Shown here piece after piece: positions 7,110 to 13,887 of a DNA stretch of 21,402 bases. Source of the DNA: Dehalococcoidia bacterium. Lineage in GTDB: Bacteria; Chloroflexota; Dehalococcoidia; Dehalococcoidales; RBG-16-60-22. Positions within the stretch are counted from its first letter, which is position 1. Every line of letters begins with the position of its first letter. Below the pieces are notes generated by a model. That model worked only from the letters and a program-made list of their open reading frames with translations, did not search any database and was not told the DNA's origin. The stretch lies in contig JAUWBK010000006.1 in assembly GCA_030605045.1 (NCBI GenBank), forward strand, positions 1-21,402, read 5' to 3'. The position numbers and the translations under genes were made by a program.

Positions 7110-7549
7110 GGTACTTCTCCAATTTCTACTTTGTCTTCTGGTCTGACCGAACCTCCCTGGATGACTCGGGCAAAGACCCCCTCTTCCGGCATGATACATT
7201 GACCTACCTGACGGCGAATGGCGCAGGCGGCATGGCACTCTTTGCCGATCTGAGTAACTTCCAGGATGACTTCATCACCGACCAAAATCCTCGTGCCGAT
7301 AGGCAATCGGCACAAGTCTATGCCTTCAACGGTGATATTTTCGGCAAAATCTCCGGGGCTTAACTTTAAGCCTAGATGGCGCATCTTGTCAATACTTTCC
7401 ACGGCGAGCAGGCTGACCTGACGATTGGTCTGACAATCAGCATGAGCATCGCCGATAAGCCCGTAATCTTCTTTAAGGAGACCTTCAGCGACAGCTTCCT
7501 TTTTCGTCCCTTTTTTCTTACTCGTGCAAACGGCAACTACCGAAGCCAT
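7106..7549 (-). CDS. MOSC-domain protein
   Basis: A 147-residue stand-alone MOSC domain (Moco sulfurase C-terminal). It shows YGLIGDAHAD, RQVSLLAVESID, PGDFAENITVEGIDL, the GKECHAACAI segment with the conserved Cys expected to carry sulfur, and QCIMPEEGVFARVIQGG. MOSC domains are thought to pass sulfur from a desulfurase to metal centres such as molybdenum cofactor; the exact target here is unknown. It begins one base after the mnmA stop and its stop overlaps the nadA start, so it is firmly within the operon that contains the desulfurase nifS. Confidence 0.88.
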   Translation of the reverse strand: MASVVAVCTSKKKGTKKEAVAEGLLKEDYGLIGDAHADCQTNRQVSLLAVESIDKMRHLGLKLSPGDFAENITVEGIDLCRLPIGTRILVGDEVILEVTQIGKECHAACAIRRQVGQCIMPEEGVFARVIQGGSVRPEDKVEIGEVP

Positions 7550-7550
7550 A

Positions 7551-8663
7551 CTAGGCGAACTCCTTTTCTTTTTCAGTTATTTCTGCTTTCCTCGCCGATT
7601 CTATGGTACCACCACCGATAACAATATCGCCATCATAAAAGACGATTGCCTGTCCCGGAGTGATGGCCAGTTGCAGTTCCGTGAACTTTACATAAACTCT
7701 ATCTTTATCTAGAGGTGTTATGGTTGCTTCAGCCTCCGGGTGACGGTATCTTATCTTGGCCTTGGTTGTGATGGGTTGAGTTAGCTTGCTGATAGTTATC
7801 CAGTTTAAGTGGGCAGCGATAAGCTCGTCTCCAAACGCTTTCTCTTTGCTGCCCACGACAATGGCATTTCTTTCCGGCTCGATGGCAATGACATACAATG
7901 GCTCCTTGGTGGAGATACCCAGTCCCTTGCGCTGGCCGACGGTGTAAAACAGGATACCCTGGTGATTGCCTAAGATGCCCCCTTGCTCATTCAGAATTGG
8001 CCCTGTCTTGACCGCTTGAGGAATATAATCTTTCAGGAACTCGGGATAATCATCATCAGGAATAAAGCAAATTTCCTGGCTTCCCGGCTTATCGGCAACC
8101 GGCAGCGCTAATTCTCTGGCGATTTCCCTCACCTTCTCTTTAGTAAGGTTGCCTACGGGAAACAGGATATGGCTTAACTGTTTTTGGGTTACCGGATAGA
8201 GAAAATAGGACTGGTCTTTCTGCTGGTCAACGCCTTTCTTTAAGAGGTGTCTTCCTTTAGTCTCATCCTTTTCGATTCTGGCGTGATGTCCGGTGGCAAT
8301 AAAATCGGCGCCCAGCCCCTTAGCTTTTTCCAGCAGTGCCTCAAACTTGACATACTGGTTACAGCGGATACAGGGATTCGGCGTTCTCCCTAGGCTATAT
8401 TCTTGGCAAAAATCGGCGATAACTTTTTGGGCAAAAATATCCCTGAAATTCATGACATAGTGGGGGATGCCCAGCTTATAGGCTACCCTTTTAGCATCTT
8501 CTACGGCACCAATACCACAGCAGCCACCAAACCTGTCCTCATTCTTACCTGAAGGCCAGATTTGCATGGTAACCCCAATCACCTGATAGCCTTCTTCCTT
8601 GAGTAGAGCCGCGGCTATCGATGAATCCACACCACCACTCATGGCGACGACTACTTTGGCCAC
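7551..8663 (-). CDS. mnmA: tRNA-specific 2-thiouridylase MnmA
   Basis: Makes 2-thiouridine at U34 of Lys, Glu and Gln tRNAs with ATP and a sulfur donor. A PP-loop motif SGGVDSS lies near residues 9-15; the two reacting cysteines are in TPNPCIRCN and SQEICFIPDDD. ATGHHAR and YFLYPVTQKQL are family segments, and the C-terminal beta-barrel contains YTVGQRKGLGIS. Length 370 is normal. The GTG start (8663-8661) has AAGGAG a few bases upstream. It follows thiN by 75 bases, the largest gap within the unit, and precedes MOSC by one base. NifS encoded upstream in the same unit is the likely sulfur source. Confidence 0.96.
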   Translation of the reverse strand: MAKVVVAMSGGVDSSIAAALLKEEGYQVIGVTMQIWPSGKNEDRFGGCCGIGAVEDAKRVAYKLGIPHYVMNFRDIFAQKVIADFCQEYSLGRTPNPCIRCNQYVKFEALLEKAKGLGADFIATGHHARIEKDETKGRHLLKKGVDQQKDQSYFLYPVTQKQLSHILFPVGNLTKEKVREIARELALPVADKPGSQEICFIPDDDYPEFLKDYIPQAVKTGPILNEQGGILGNHQGILFYTVGQRKGLGISTKEPLYVIAIEPERNAIVVGSKEKAFGDELIAAHLNWITISKLTQPITTKAKIRYRHPEAEATITPLDKDRVYVKFTELQLAITPGQAIVFYDGDIVIGGGTIESARKAEITEKEKEFA

Positions 8664-8738
8664 TGCTTCTCCTTTATTAAATAAGGTTGCCTAAGATTGA
8701 AATTTAACATTGAATAACCCGTTAGTTGGAAAACTGAA

Positions 8739-9329
8739 TTAGCCTGGTCTTTGCTGATAACGCTGTGCGATTTCAATAGCGATGCCAGCTACTTCTACGG
8801 CATCACTGCCAAGAGTGACAAACAGTGGCTCCTTCCCCCAACCTTCTCCCTCATAAAATAGCCTGGGGACACCGCCAGAATTAGTAACCAGTTGGTTAAC
8901 CTTCCAGGGCATTGAACTTCTGTCTTTCTCCGCTACCTCAGCCGGTTCCTTGGTTCGGTCAATCCAGCCAAAGAGTATGCCTCTCTCGGAACAGTACTTT
9001 TGCACCACCTCAATAACGCTGGCATCACACTTAAAATTTATGCCGGCATTAATTTTGGGGTCATGCTTACGCACCTCAATAATTAGCCTGGCCATGTGGT
9101 CTGAGGCCCCCCATCTGGGCAGACCTGAGGCGTAGGGAAAACCCCGCACCACCGTTATCCGACCATCTACTGCCGCAACCTCATCTGGTGTCTTGGCTCC
9201 CGGCAGGGCATATGCCAGATTGACCCTTACCTCAGGCATGAGAAGGGAAAACTGAGCACAATTCTGTAACATGGCAACGGCGCTGACTAAATTACCCAGT
9301 ATCAATTCTGCTTGTTGGCTATCATTCAA
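8739..9329 (-). CDS. thiN: ThiN-family thiamine-phosphate synthase (stand-alone domain)
   Basis: A 196-residue protein that matches the ThiN domain usually fused to ThiD or to a DNA-binding domain in archaea. Key segments: LLMPEVRVNLAYALPGA (29-45), VAAVDGRI (51-58), GASDHMARLIIE (74-85) with the His of the presumed active site, INAGINFKCD, and GWGKEPLFVTLG (163-174). ThiN couples the thiazole and pyrimidine phosphates to thiamine phosphate, replacing ThiE. No N-terminal helix-turn-helix or ThiD domain is seen, which favours an enzyme over a ThiR-type regulator. The start is TTG with GGAGG upstream; the nearby ATG is out of frame. Lying downstream of a TPP riboswitch in the same unit supports the assignment. 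Confidence 0.8.
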   Translation of the reverse strand: MNDSQQAELILGNLVSAVAMLQNCAQFSLLMPEVRVNLAYALPGAKTPDEVAAVDGRITVVRGFPYASGLPRWGASDHMARLIIEVRKHDPKINAGINFKCDASVIEVVQKYCSERGILFGWIDRTKEPAEVAEKDRSSMPWKVNQLVTNSGGVPRLFYEGEGWGKEPLFVTLGSDAVEVAGIAIEIAQRYQQRPG

Positions 9330-9426
9330 TTCCTTATCCCTCCAGCGTGCTGAAGTAGGCTGCCCAGAACGGGTCTACCTTAACTGGTGCCAACTCCTCC
9401 TTTGCTTTAATAGCTGGTCAGGGTGG

Positions 9427-10593
9427 TTAGCGGTGGCTTTTCATCAGTGGTGACATGGCTCTGAGCTTAGCGACAATTCGAGGCAATACCTCCAGAACCC
9501 GGTCTATTTCCTCTTCTGTGGTCCACTTACCTAAGCTAAACCTTAAGGAGCTATGTGCCTGCAGTGGAGGGAGTCCCAGTGCCAGCAGAACGTGGGATGG
9601 TTCGGTGACTGATGAGCTACAGGCGGAGCCGGTAGAAACACAGATACCCTCTAGGTCAAGATTCAGGCACATCGACTCTCCTTCGGCAAAAGAAATACTG
9701 ACATTGACATTGTTGGGTAGCCGGTTGGTCGGATGGCCGTTTAAGCAGATGTGGTCAATCTGTGCCAGTAGACCGCTAATCAGCTTATCGCGAAGATAAG
9801 TCACCTGTTCGGCTTCTTTATTCATTTCTTGCCGAGCAATCTCGACTGCTTTACCAAAGCCCACGATGCCGGGAACATTCTGGGTACTGGCGCGCCGGCC
9901 TCTCTCCTGCTCACCACCGTGCATAAAGGAGAGCAGCTTGGTGCCTTTTCTGATATATAATGCGCCGACTCCCTTGGGGCCGTAAAGCTTGTGGGCTGAC
10001 ATTGAGAGTAAGTCTATCCCGAGCTCATCCACGCTTACTGGGATGTGCCCCACCGTCTGCACGGCGTCAGTGTGAAAATAGATTCCGGTTTCTTTGGCAA
10101 TCTTACCTATCTCAGCTAGCGGCTCAATAGTGCCTATCTCATTATTAGCCTGCATTACCGAAATTAGAATAGTCTGATTAGTGATTGCCTTCCGAACCTC
10201 CTCAAGGTCAACCATGCCATACTCATCTACCGGGAGATAGGTTACCTTGAACCCTTTTGTCTCTAAAAAATGGCATGTCTCTAGCACGGCGTGGTGCTCA
10301 ATGGTGGTGGTGATGATGTGATTGCCCTTGCTCTCGTTGGCGTAGGCGACTCCCTTTATGGCGAAGTTATCTGCCTCAGTGCCACTACCGGTGAAGACGA
10401 TTTCCTCATCCTGGGCACCAATAAGGTCGGCGACATTAGCTCTTGCCTCTTCAATCGCCCCTTTTGCTTCCTGCCCGCAGGCGTAGATGCTGGAAGGGTT
10501 ACCAAAGGCCTCGGTAAAGTAGGGTAGCATTGCTTTTACCACTTCAGGATGCGTTGGCGTGGTGGCCGCATAGTCCAGATAGGTTCTTCCCAT
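9427..10593 (-). CDS. nifS: Cysteine desulfurase, NifS/IscS type
   Basis: PLP enzyme that takes sulfur from cysteine as a persulfide. It shows YLDYAATTP at the N-terminus, HHAVLE, HTDAVQTVGH, the PLP lysine in SMSAHKLYGPKG and the mobile catalytic Cys in STGSACSS, so it is a class I desulfurase. The ATG at 10593 is chosen: GGAGG lies seven bases upstream, within the end of the NIL gene; the ATG at 10617 would overlap that gene more and has no better ribosome site. Length 388. It follows cysE and NIL, so cysteine precursor synthesis, a likely partner and the desulfurase are linked. Likely clients in the same unit are MnmA, NadA, MOSC and thiamine thiazole synthesis. Confidence 0.95.
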   Translation of the reverse strand: MGRTYLDYAATTPTHPEVVKAMLPYFTEAFGNPSSIYACGQEAKGAIEEARANVADLIGAQDEEIVFTGSGTEADNFAIKGVAYANESKGNHIITTTIEHHAVLETCHFLETKGFKVTYLPVDEYGMVDLEEVRKAITNQTILISVMQANNEIGTIEPLAEIGKIAKETGIYFHTDAVQTVGHIPVSVDELGIDLLSMSAHKLYGPKGVGALYIRKGTKLLSFMHGGEQERGRRASTQNVPGIVGFGKAVEIARQEMNKEAEQVTYLRDKLISGLLAQIDHICLNGHPTNRLPNNVNVSISFAEGESMCLNLDLEGICVSTGSACSSSVTEPSHVLLALGLPPLQAHSSLRFSLGKWTTEEEIDRVLEVLPRIVAKLRAMSPLMKSHR

Positions 10594-10594
10594 T

Positions 10595-10837
10595 CTAACC
10601 CTCCGAAATGTCTCCATTGGCTGGGTCGACTCTCACCCCCTTGCTGGTCACCCAGGCAATGCCCTGTTCAATGTTTTCTTCGTTACCCTCCAGCTCGAGC
10701 ATGATCCAGCCCTCATTCTCGGATAAGGCGGCACGGCGAATATTGGTCGTGATATTGAACTGTTGCCCGAGGTTATAGATGATGGGTTCCTTAATTTGCT
10801 CCTCGGTAAAGGCGAACATGACACGTCGCTTGGCCAT
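10595..10837 (-). CDS. NIL-domain protein
   Basis: An 80-residue stand-alone NIL domain, a ferredoxin-like fold first described at the C-terminus of methionine ABC transporter ATPases. Seen here: RRVMFAFTEEQIKEPIIYNLGQQFNITTNI, then GWIMLELEGNEENIEQGIAWVTSKGVRVD. In MetN the domain binds the amino acid and regulates transport; a free copy between a serine acetyltransferase and a desulfurase suggests sensing or delivery of a sulfur compound, which is inference. It starts one base after the cysE stop and its stop lies one base before the nifS start, giving tight coupling. Confidence 0.88.
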   Translation of the reverse strand: MAKRRVMFAFTEEQIKEPIIYNLGQQFNITTNIRRAALSENEGWIMLELEGNEENIEQGIAWVTSKGVRVDPANGDISEG

Positions 10838-10838
10838 C

Positions 10839-11552
10839 TCATTCCTCTTCCGACTCGAGTTCTTGCTCCATTTTCTTTCTTTCTTTGACTAATTCATCCT
10901 TAGGGGTGGTTATGCCGCTTGAGCTTTCCAGCTTCTCCAGACGCTCTTCTAGCTTGTCCTGCTCCTTTAGAACTAATCGGATGGCTTCGGCCACCGGGTC
11001 GGGTAATTTTCCGTGTTCTAAGTCCATAAGTGGTTTATGGTGATCTTCTACGGCCCTTCCTGGAATGCCGACTACGGTGACCCCAGGTGGCACTGACTTG
11101 ATGACTACTGAGCTCGAGCCAATCCGGGCACCATCACCGATAGTGATCGCCCCTAGCGCTACTGCTCCGGCGCCGATTACCACGTTATTACCAACGGTGG
11201 GATGCCGCTTCTTTTTCTCTGAGGTCGTTCCACCCAGGACTACTCCCTGATACAGCAGGACATCATCACCGATTTCAGATGTTTCACCGATGACGACTCC
11301 GGCGCCATGGTCAATGAAGAATCGACGGCCGATTCTGGCTCCGGGGTGGATTTCGATTCCAGTCAAAAAACGAGTAATCTGAGATAGAATGCGGGCTAAC
11401 AGCCGAAGCTTGTGCCGCCAGAAGAAATGAGCCAAACGGTGAAACCATAAGGCATGTAATCCGGGGTAGCACAGGAGAACTTCAGCCACACTCCTTGCTG
11501 CCGGGTCTTTGACGAATACTGTCTGAATGTCTTCCCTTAAAATTTTAAACAT
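10839..11552 (-). CDS. cysE: Serine O-acetyltransferase
   Basis: Acetylates serine to O-acetylserine, the acceptor for CysK. A helical N-terminal part (1-70) is followed by a left-handed beta-helix of hexapeptide repeats (GIEIHPGARIGRRFFIDHG, VVIGETSEIGDDVLLYQGV, VGNNVVIGAGAVALGAITIG), with the catalytic His in FIDHG. After the VGIPGRAV closing strand there is an extra charged coiled-coil tail of about 70 residues (VAEAIRLVLKEQDKLEERL onward), longer than in minimal family members. It is the first gene after the TPP riboswitch and terminator; the ribosome site is weak (GTGG). cysK lies just upstream of the riboswitch in the same direction. Confidence 0.94.
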   Translation of the reverse strand: MFKILREDIQTVFVKDPAARSVAEVLLCYPGLHALWFHRLAHFFWRHKLRLLARILSQITRFLTGIEIHPGARIGRRFFIDHGAGVVIGETSEIGDDVLLYQGVVLGGTTSEKKKRHPTVGNNVVIGAGAVALGAITIGDGARIGSSSVVIKSVPPGVTVVGIPGRAVEDHHKPLMDLEHGKLPDPVAEAIRLVLKEQDKLEERLEKLESSSGITTPKDELVKERKKMEQELESEEE

Positions 11553-11570
11553 GGCGAATTACCACAAATC

Positions 11571-11610
11571 AAAAACCAAGGGCTTCGGCCGTTACTTCTA
11601 GACCCTTGGT
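11571..11610 (-). terminator. Intrinsic terminator acting as riboswitch expression platform
   Basis: On the minus strand ACCAAGGG (11610-11603) pairs with CCCTTGGT (11582-11575) around a 20-base loop and is followed directly by TTTTT and then GATTTG. It lies between the TPP aptamer and the cysE start, as expected for transcription attenuation. A competing antiterminator was not identified by eye. Confidence 0.75.
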
Positions 11611-11620
11611 CCAAGTTACT

Positions 11621-11706
11621 GCCGCTTCCCTACGCTCGTATTACCGAGTTCAGGTCCACAGGGTTGGCACTAATTGCCTCTCAGCCTTTGAGCACCCCTA
11701 GCGGTC
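11621..11706 (-). ncRNA. TPP riboswitch (thi box) upstream of cysE
   Basis: Minus-strand RNA with the conserved parts of the TPP aptamer in order: ACCGCT then AGGGGTGC (P1/P2, 11706-11692), the thi-box GGCTGAGA (11686-11679), a P3 hairpin GGCAATTAGTGCC (11678-11666), AACCCT, then CCTGAACTCGGTAATACGAG and GCGTAGGGA (11655-11627), and AGCGG closing P1 with CCGCT. Such aptamers bind thiamine pyrophosphate and in bacteria usually switch genes off. A terminator hairpin follows at once. The governed unit begins with cysE, NIL, nifS and thiN; only thiN is a direct thiamine gene. Confidence 0.92.
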
Positions 11707-11726
11707 AATTAATTAAATTCTAGTAA

Positions 11727-11755
11727 ACTATAACACAAGTTTAGTAAAAATGCAA
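11727..11755 (-). promoter_or_regulatory. Promoter of the riboswitch-cysE unit
   Basis: Minus strand TTGCAT (11755-11750), exact 17-base spacer, TATAGT (11732-11727). Transcription would start near 11720, about 14 bases before the aptamer P1 stem. Confidence 0.7.
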
Positions 11756-11887
11756 TGTATCTGGTAGGCGATTATATTGACTGACCCAACCAGTCAAAAA
11801 CACCGAGCATCTTCAGCCTGAATAAAACATCAATAGTAAAAAGATAAATTGCGACTATTATACCTCTCTTGACTTCTATTGCGTAGA

Positions 11888-12859
11888 CTAAAGCTCCTGG
11901 AAAAACCAGGTGGATAGATAGCGCTCACCAGTATCGGGCAAAATCGCCACGATTAGCTTACCTTCGCTTTCCGACCTTTTGGCTACTTCTAATGTTGCCC
12001 AGGCGGCGGCGCCTGATGATATTCCCGCCAGTATACCTTCCTCTCTGGCTAGTCTTCGGGCCATTATGCCGGCATCTTCATTGGTAACCGTAATAATTTC
12101 ATCAATCAGGTCTGTTCTTAAAACATCAGGGATAAAGCCCGCCCCAATCCCCTGAATCTTGTGGCTTCCTGGCTTTCTCCCAGAAAGCACCGGGGAATCA
12201 ACTGGCTCAACGGCAATAGCCTTGAAGCTCAGCTTCCTTGACTTGATTACTTCCGCCACTCCGGTAATCGTACCCCCGGTGCCTACCCCAGCGACTAGAA
12301 TATCTACTTTGCCATCAGTATCTCTCCATATTTCCTCGGCGGTGGTCACCCGGTGCACCTCTGGGTTTGCCGGGTTTTTGAACTGCTGTGGGATAAAGGA
12401 GTTCGGGTTTTCTGCGGCCAGTTGTTCTGCCTTTTTTATTGTCCCCGGCATCCCCTCCGCCCCGGGGGTTAGTACCAGCTCGGCACCGAAAACGGAGAGA
12501 AGCTTTCTTCTTTCTAATGACATTGTATCAGGCATGGTGAGGATGAGCTTATACCCTCTGGCGGCGCAGACGAAAGCGAGGGCAATGCCAGTATTACCAC
12601 TGGTGGGCTCGATGATAACCGTATCCTTGTTGATGCGCCCCTTTACTTCGGCGTCCAAAATCATGGACACCCCTATCCTGTCTTTCACACTCCCGATAGG
12701 ATTAAAGGATTCCAGTTTGGCCACCACCTCTGCCTTTGCCCCCTTTGTTATTCGATTCAATCTGACCAGCGGTGTATTCCCGATTAGCTCGGTAGAATCC
12801 CTGGCGATACCTCTGGTCAGCTTTGGTATCTCTATGGTCTTATACTTTAGTTTTTCCAC
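11888..12859 (-). CDS. cysK: Cysteine synthase (O-acetylserine sulfhydrylase)
   Basis: Fold-type II PLP enzyme making cysteine from O-acetylserine and sulfide. LIGNTPLVRLNRI, NPIGSVKDRIG with the PLP lysine, PTSGNTGIALA binding the substrate carboxylate, GVGTGGTITG binding the phosphate, and the C-terminal GISSGAA/ILPDTGERYLST are all present. Length 323. The start is GTG (12859-12857); the first 20 residues are poorly conserved and a later start is possible. It lies 40 bases after the ThiF-like gene and upstream of the cysE unit, which has its own promoter, so both steps of cysteine synthesis are adjacent but separately controlled. Confidence 0.94.
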   Translation of the reverse strand: MEKLKYKTIEIPKLTRGIARDSTELIGNTPLVRLNRITKGAKAEVVAKLESFNPIGSVKDRIGVSMILDAEVKGRINKDTVIIEPTSGNTGIALAFVCAARGYKLILTMPDTMSLERRKLLSVFGAELVLTPGAEGMPGTIKKAEQLAAENPNSFIPQQFKNPANPEVHRVTTAEEIWRDTDGKVDILVAGVGTGGTITGVAEVIKSRKLSFKAIAVEPVDSPVLSGRKPGSHKIQGIGAGFIPDVLRTDLIDEIITVTNEDAGIMARRLAREEGILAGISSGAAAWATLEVAKRSESEGKLIVAILPDTGERYLSTWFFQEL

Positions 12860-12899
12860 TTTCGGTTTACCTTCGCCATCCTAATTTACTCTTTCGGCA

Positions 12900-13637
12900 C
12901 TACTGAACTAAATGACCACAATGCTGGCAATTTGGGTCTCGCTTGACGGCAAGCTTGGTGAACTCCAGATTTAGCCCATCATAGATGAGTAAGCAATTAG
13001 TTAATAGCTCACCAATGCCCACGATGTACTTAATTACCTCGGTCGCCTGGAGGCAGCCGATAACTGCCGGTGCCACTCCAATTACCGGGAATTTCCCCTG
13101 AGTGACACGCCCCTGATAAACACACCATAGGCAGGCTGTTTTGCCCGGGATGGTGGTCATCGCCCTGCCTTCAAAGCCGTAAACTGCCCCGTGGAAAAGG
13201 GGTATTTTTTTGTCTATGGCTGCCTTATTCAGCAGGTATCTGGTAGGTAAGTTGTCCATGGCATCAACGATTAAATCAAAGCCGTCCACTAGCTGGGAAA
13301 CATTGTCTTCGGTTATCGTTTCGGCGATGGCTTCTACCTTTACCCATTGGTTCAGATTCTTGAGCTTCTCCACCGCCGAATCACCCTTTCTTTTACCTAT
13401 GTCTTCGTTCCCGTGCAAAACTTGCCGATTCAGATTACTAAGTTCTACCCGGTCGCGGTCAACTAATCGTATCGTACCAACCCCAGCGGTGGCTAAATAT
13501 ATGGATATCGGGCAACCCAGTCCCCCGACACCAGCAATAAAGACTTTGGCCCGCTTGAGCTTTTCTTGTCCTTTCTCACCGATTCCTTTAATTATTATTT
13601 GCCGGTCATATCTTTCCAGCTCGTTTTTGGTCAGCAT
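12900..13637 (-). CDS. ThiF/MoeB/HesA-family E1-like adenylyltransferase
   Basis: Adenylates the C-terminal glycine of ubiquitin-like sulfur carriers (ThiS, MoaD, CysO). It has ELERYDRQIIIKGIGEKGQ, the nucleotide site VFIAGVGGLGCPI, VDRDRVELSNLNRQVLH with the Arg finger, DAMDNLPTRYLLN, and two CxxC zinc pairs (CLWC and CQHC). No rhodanese domain, so it is not MoeZ. I choose ATG at 13637, where GAGGAG lies upstream and the family similarity begins; ATG at 13700 has no ribosome site. Which carrier it serves is not shown: no ThiS, MoaD or CysO gene is in the window. The adjacent cysK and downstream TPP-regulated unit suggest cysteine or thiazole sulfur transfer. Confidence 0.88.
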   Translation of the reverse strand: MLTKNELERYDRQIIIKGIGEKGQEKLKRAKVFIAGVGGLGCPISIYLATAGVGTIRLVDRDRVELSNLNRQVLHGNEDIGKRKGDSAVEKLKNLNQWVKVEAIAETITEDNVSQLVDGFDLIVDAMDNLPTRYLLNKAAIDKKIPLFHGAVYGFEGRAMTTIPGKTACLWCVYQGRVTQGKFPVIGVAPAVIGCLQATEVIKYIVGIGELLTNCLLIYDGLNLEFTKLAVKRDPNCQHCGHLVQ

Positions 13638-13765
13638 GCCTCTTAGTACTCCTCTTAACTTAGGCGTAATATAACGCGGTAGCATTCCTGCGTTTCTCAT
13701 TGTAGCAGGTACTAAAGGAGAGTTAAAGAGAGGAAAGTTCCTAAAAATATGATGAAGGGGTGTTT

Positions 13766-13824
13766 AAGAGGGGCGTTAGCCCCTCTTCATTATTTCCTTC
13801 CCCCTCTCCTTTCAGGAGAGGGGG
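13766..13824. repeat. Two adjacent GC-rich hairpins in the divergent spacer
   Basis: First hairpin: AAGAGGGGC (13766-13774) with GCCCCTCTT (13779-13787), loop GTTA. Second: CCCCCTCTCCT (13800-13810) with AGGAGAGGGGG (13814-13824), loop TTC, followed by GATAAAGGGGGTGAGG. Both stems are perfect. They lie between two divergent genes, where no transcript needs terminating, and look like a REP-type dispersed element; no second copy was seen in the window. Confidence 0.6.
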
Positions 13825-13887
13825 ATAAAGGGGGTGAGGTCAATAAATTAGTGGCGGCGAACTCATATATTGTGTAAAATATGAGGC

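Noticed and set aside
9351..9420. Short minus-strand reading of about 20-25 codons (LAPVKVDPFWAAYFSTLEG) after AAAGGAGG between nifS and thiN
   Set aside because: It looks protein-like and has a ribosome-site-like motif, but has only a TTG start placed too close to it and is very short; not enough for a gene call.
11777..11797. Stem-loop TTGACTG/CAGTCAA after cysK as a terminator
   Set aside because: No T run follows the stem in the direction of cysK; the run of T precedes it on that strand, so it does not fit an intrinsic terminator.
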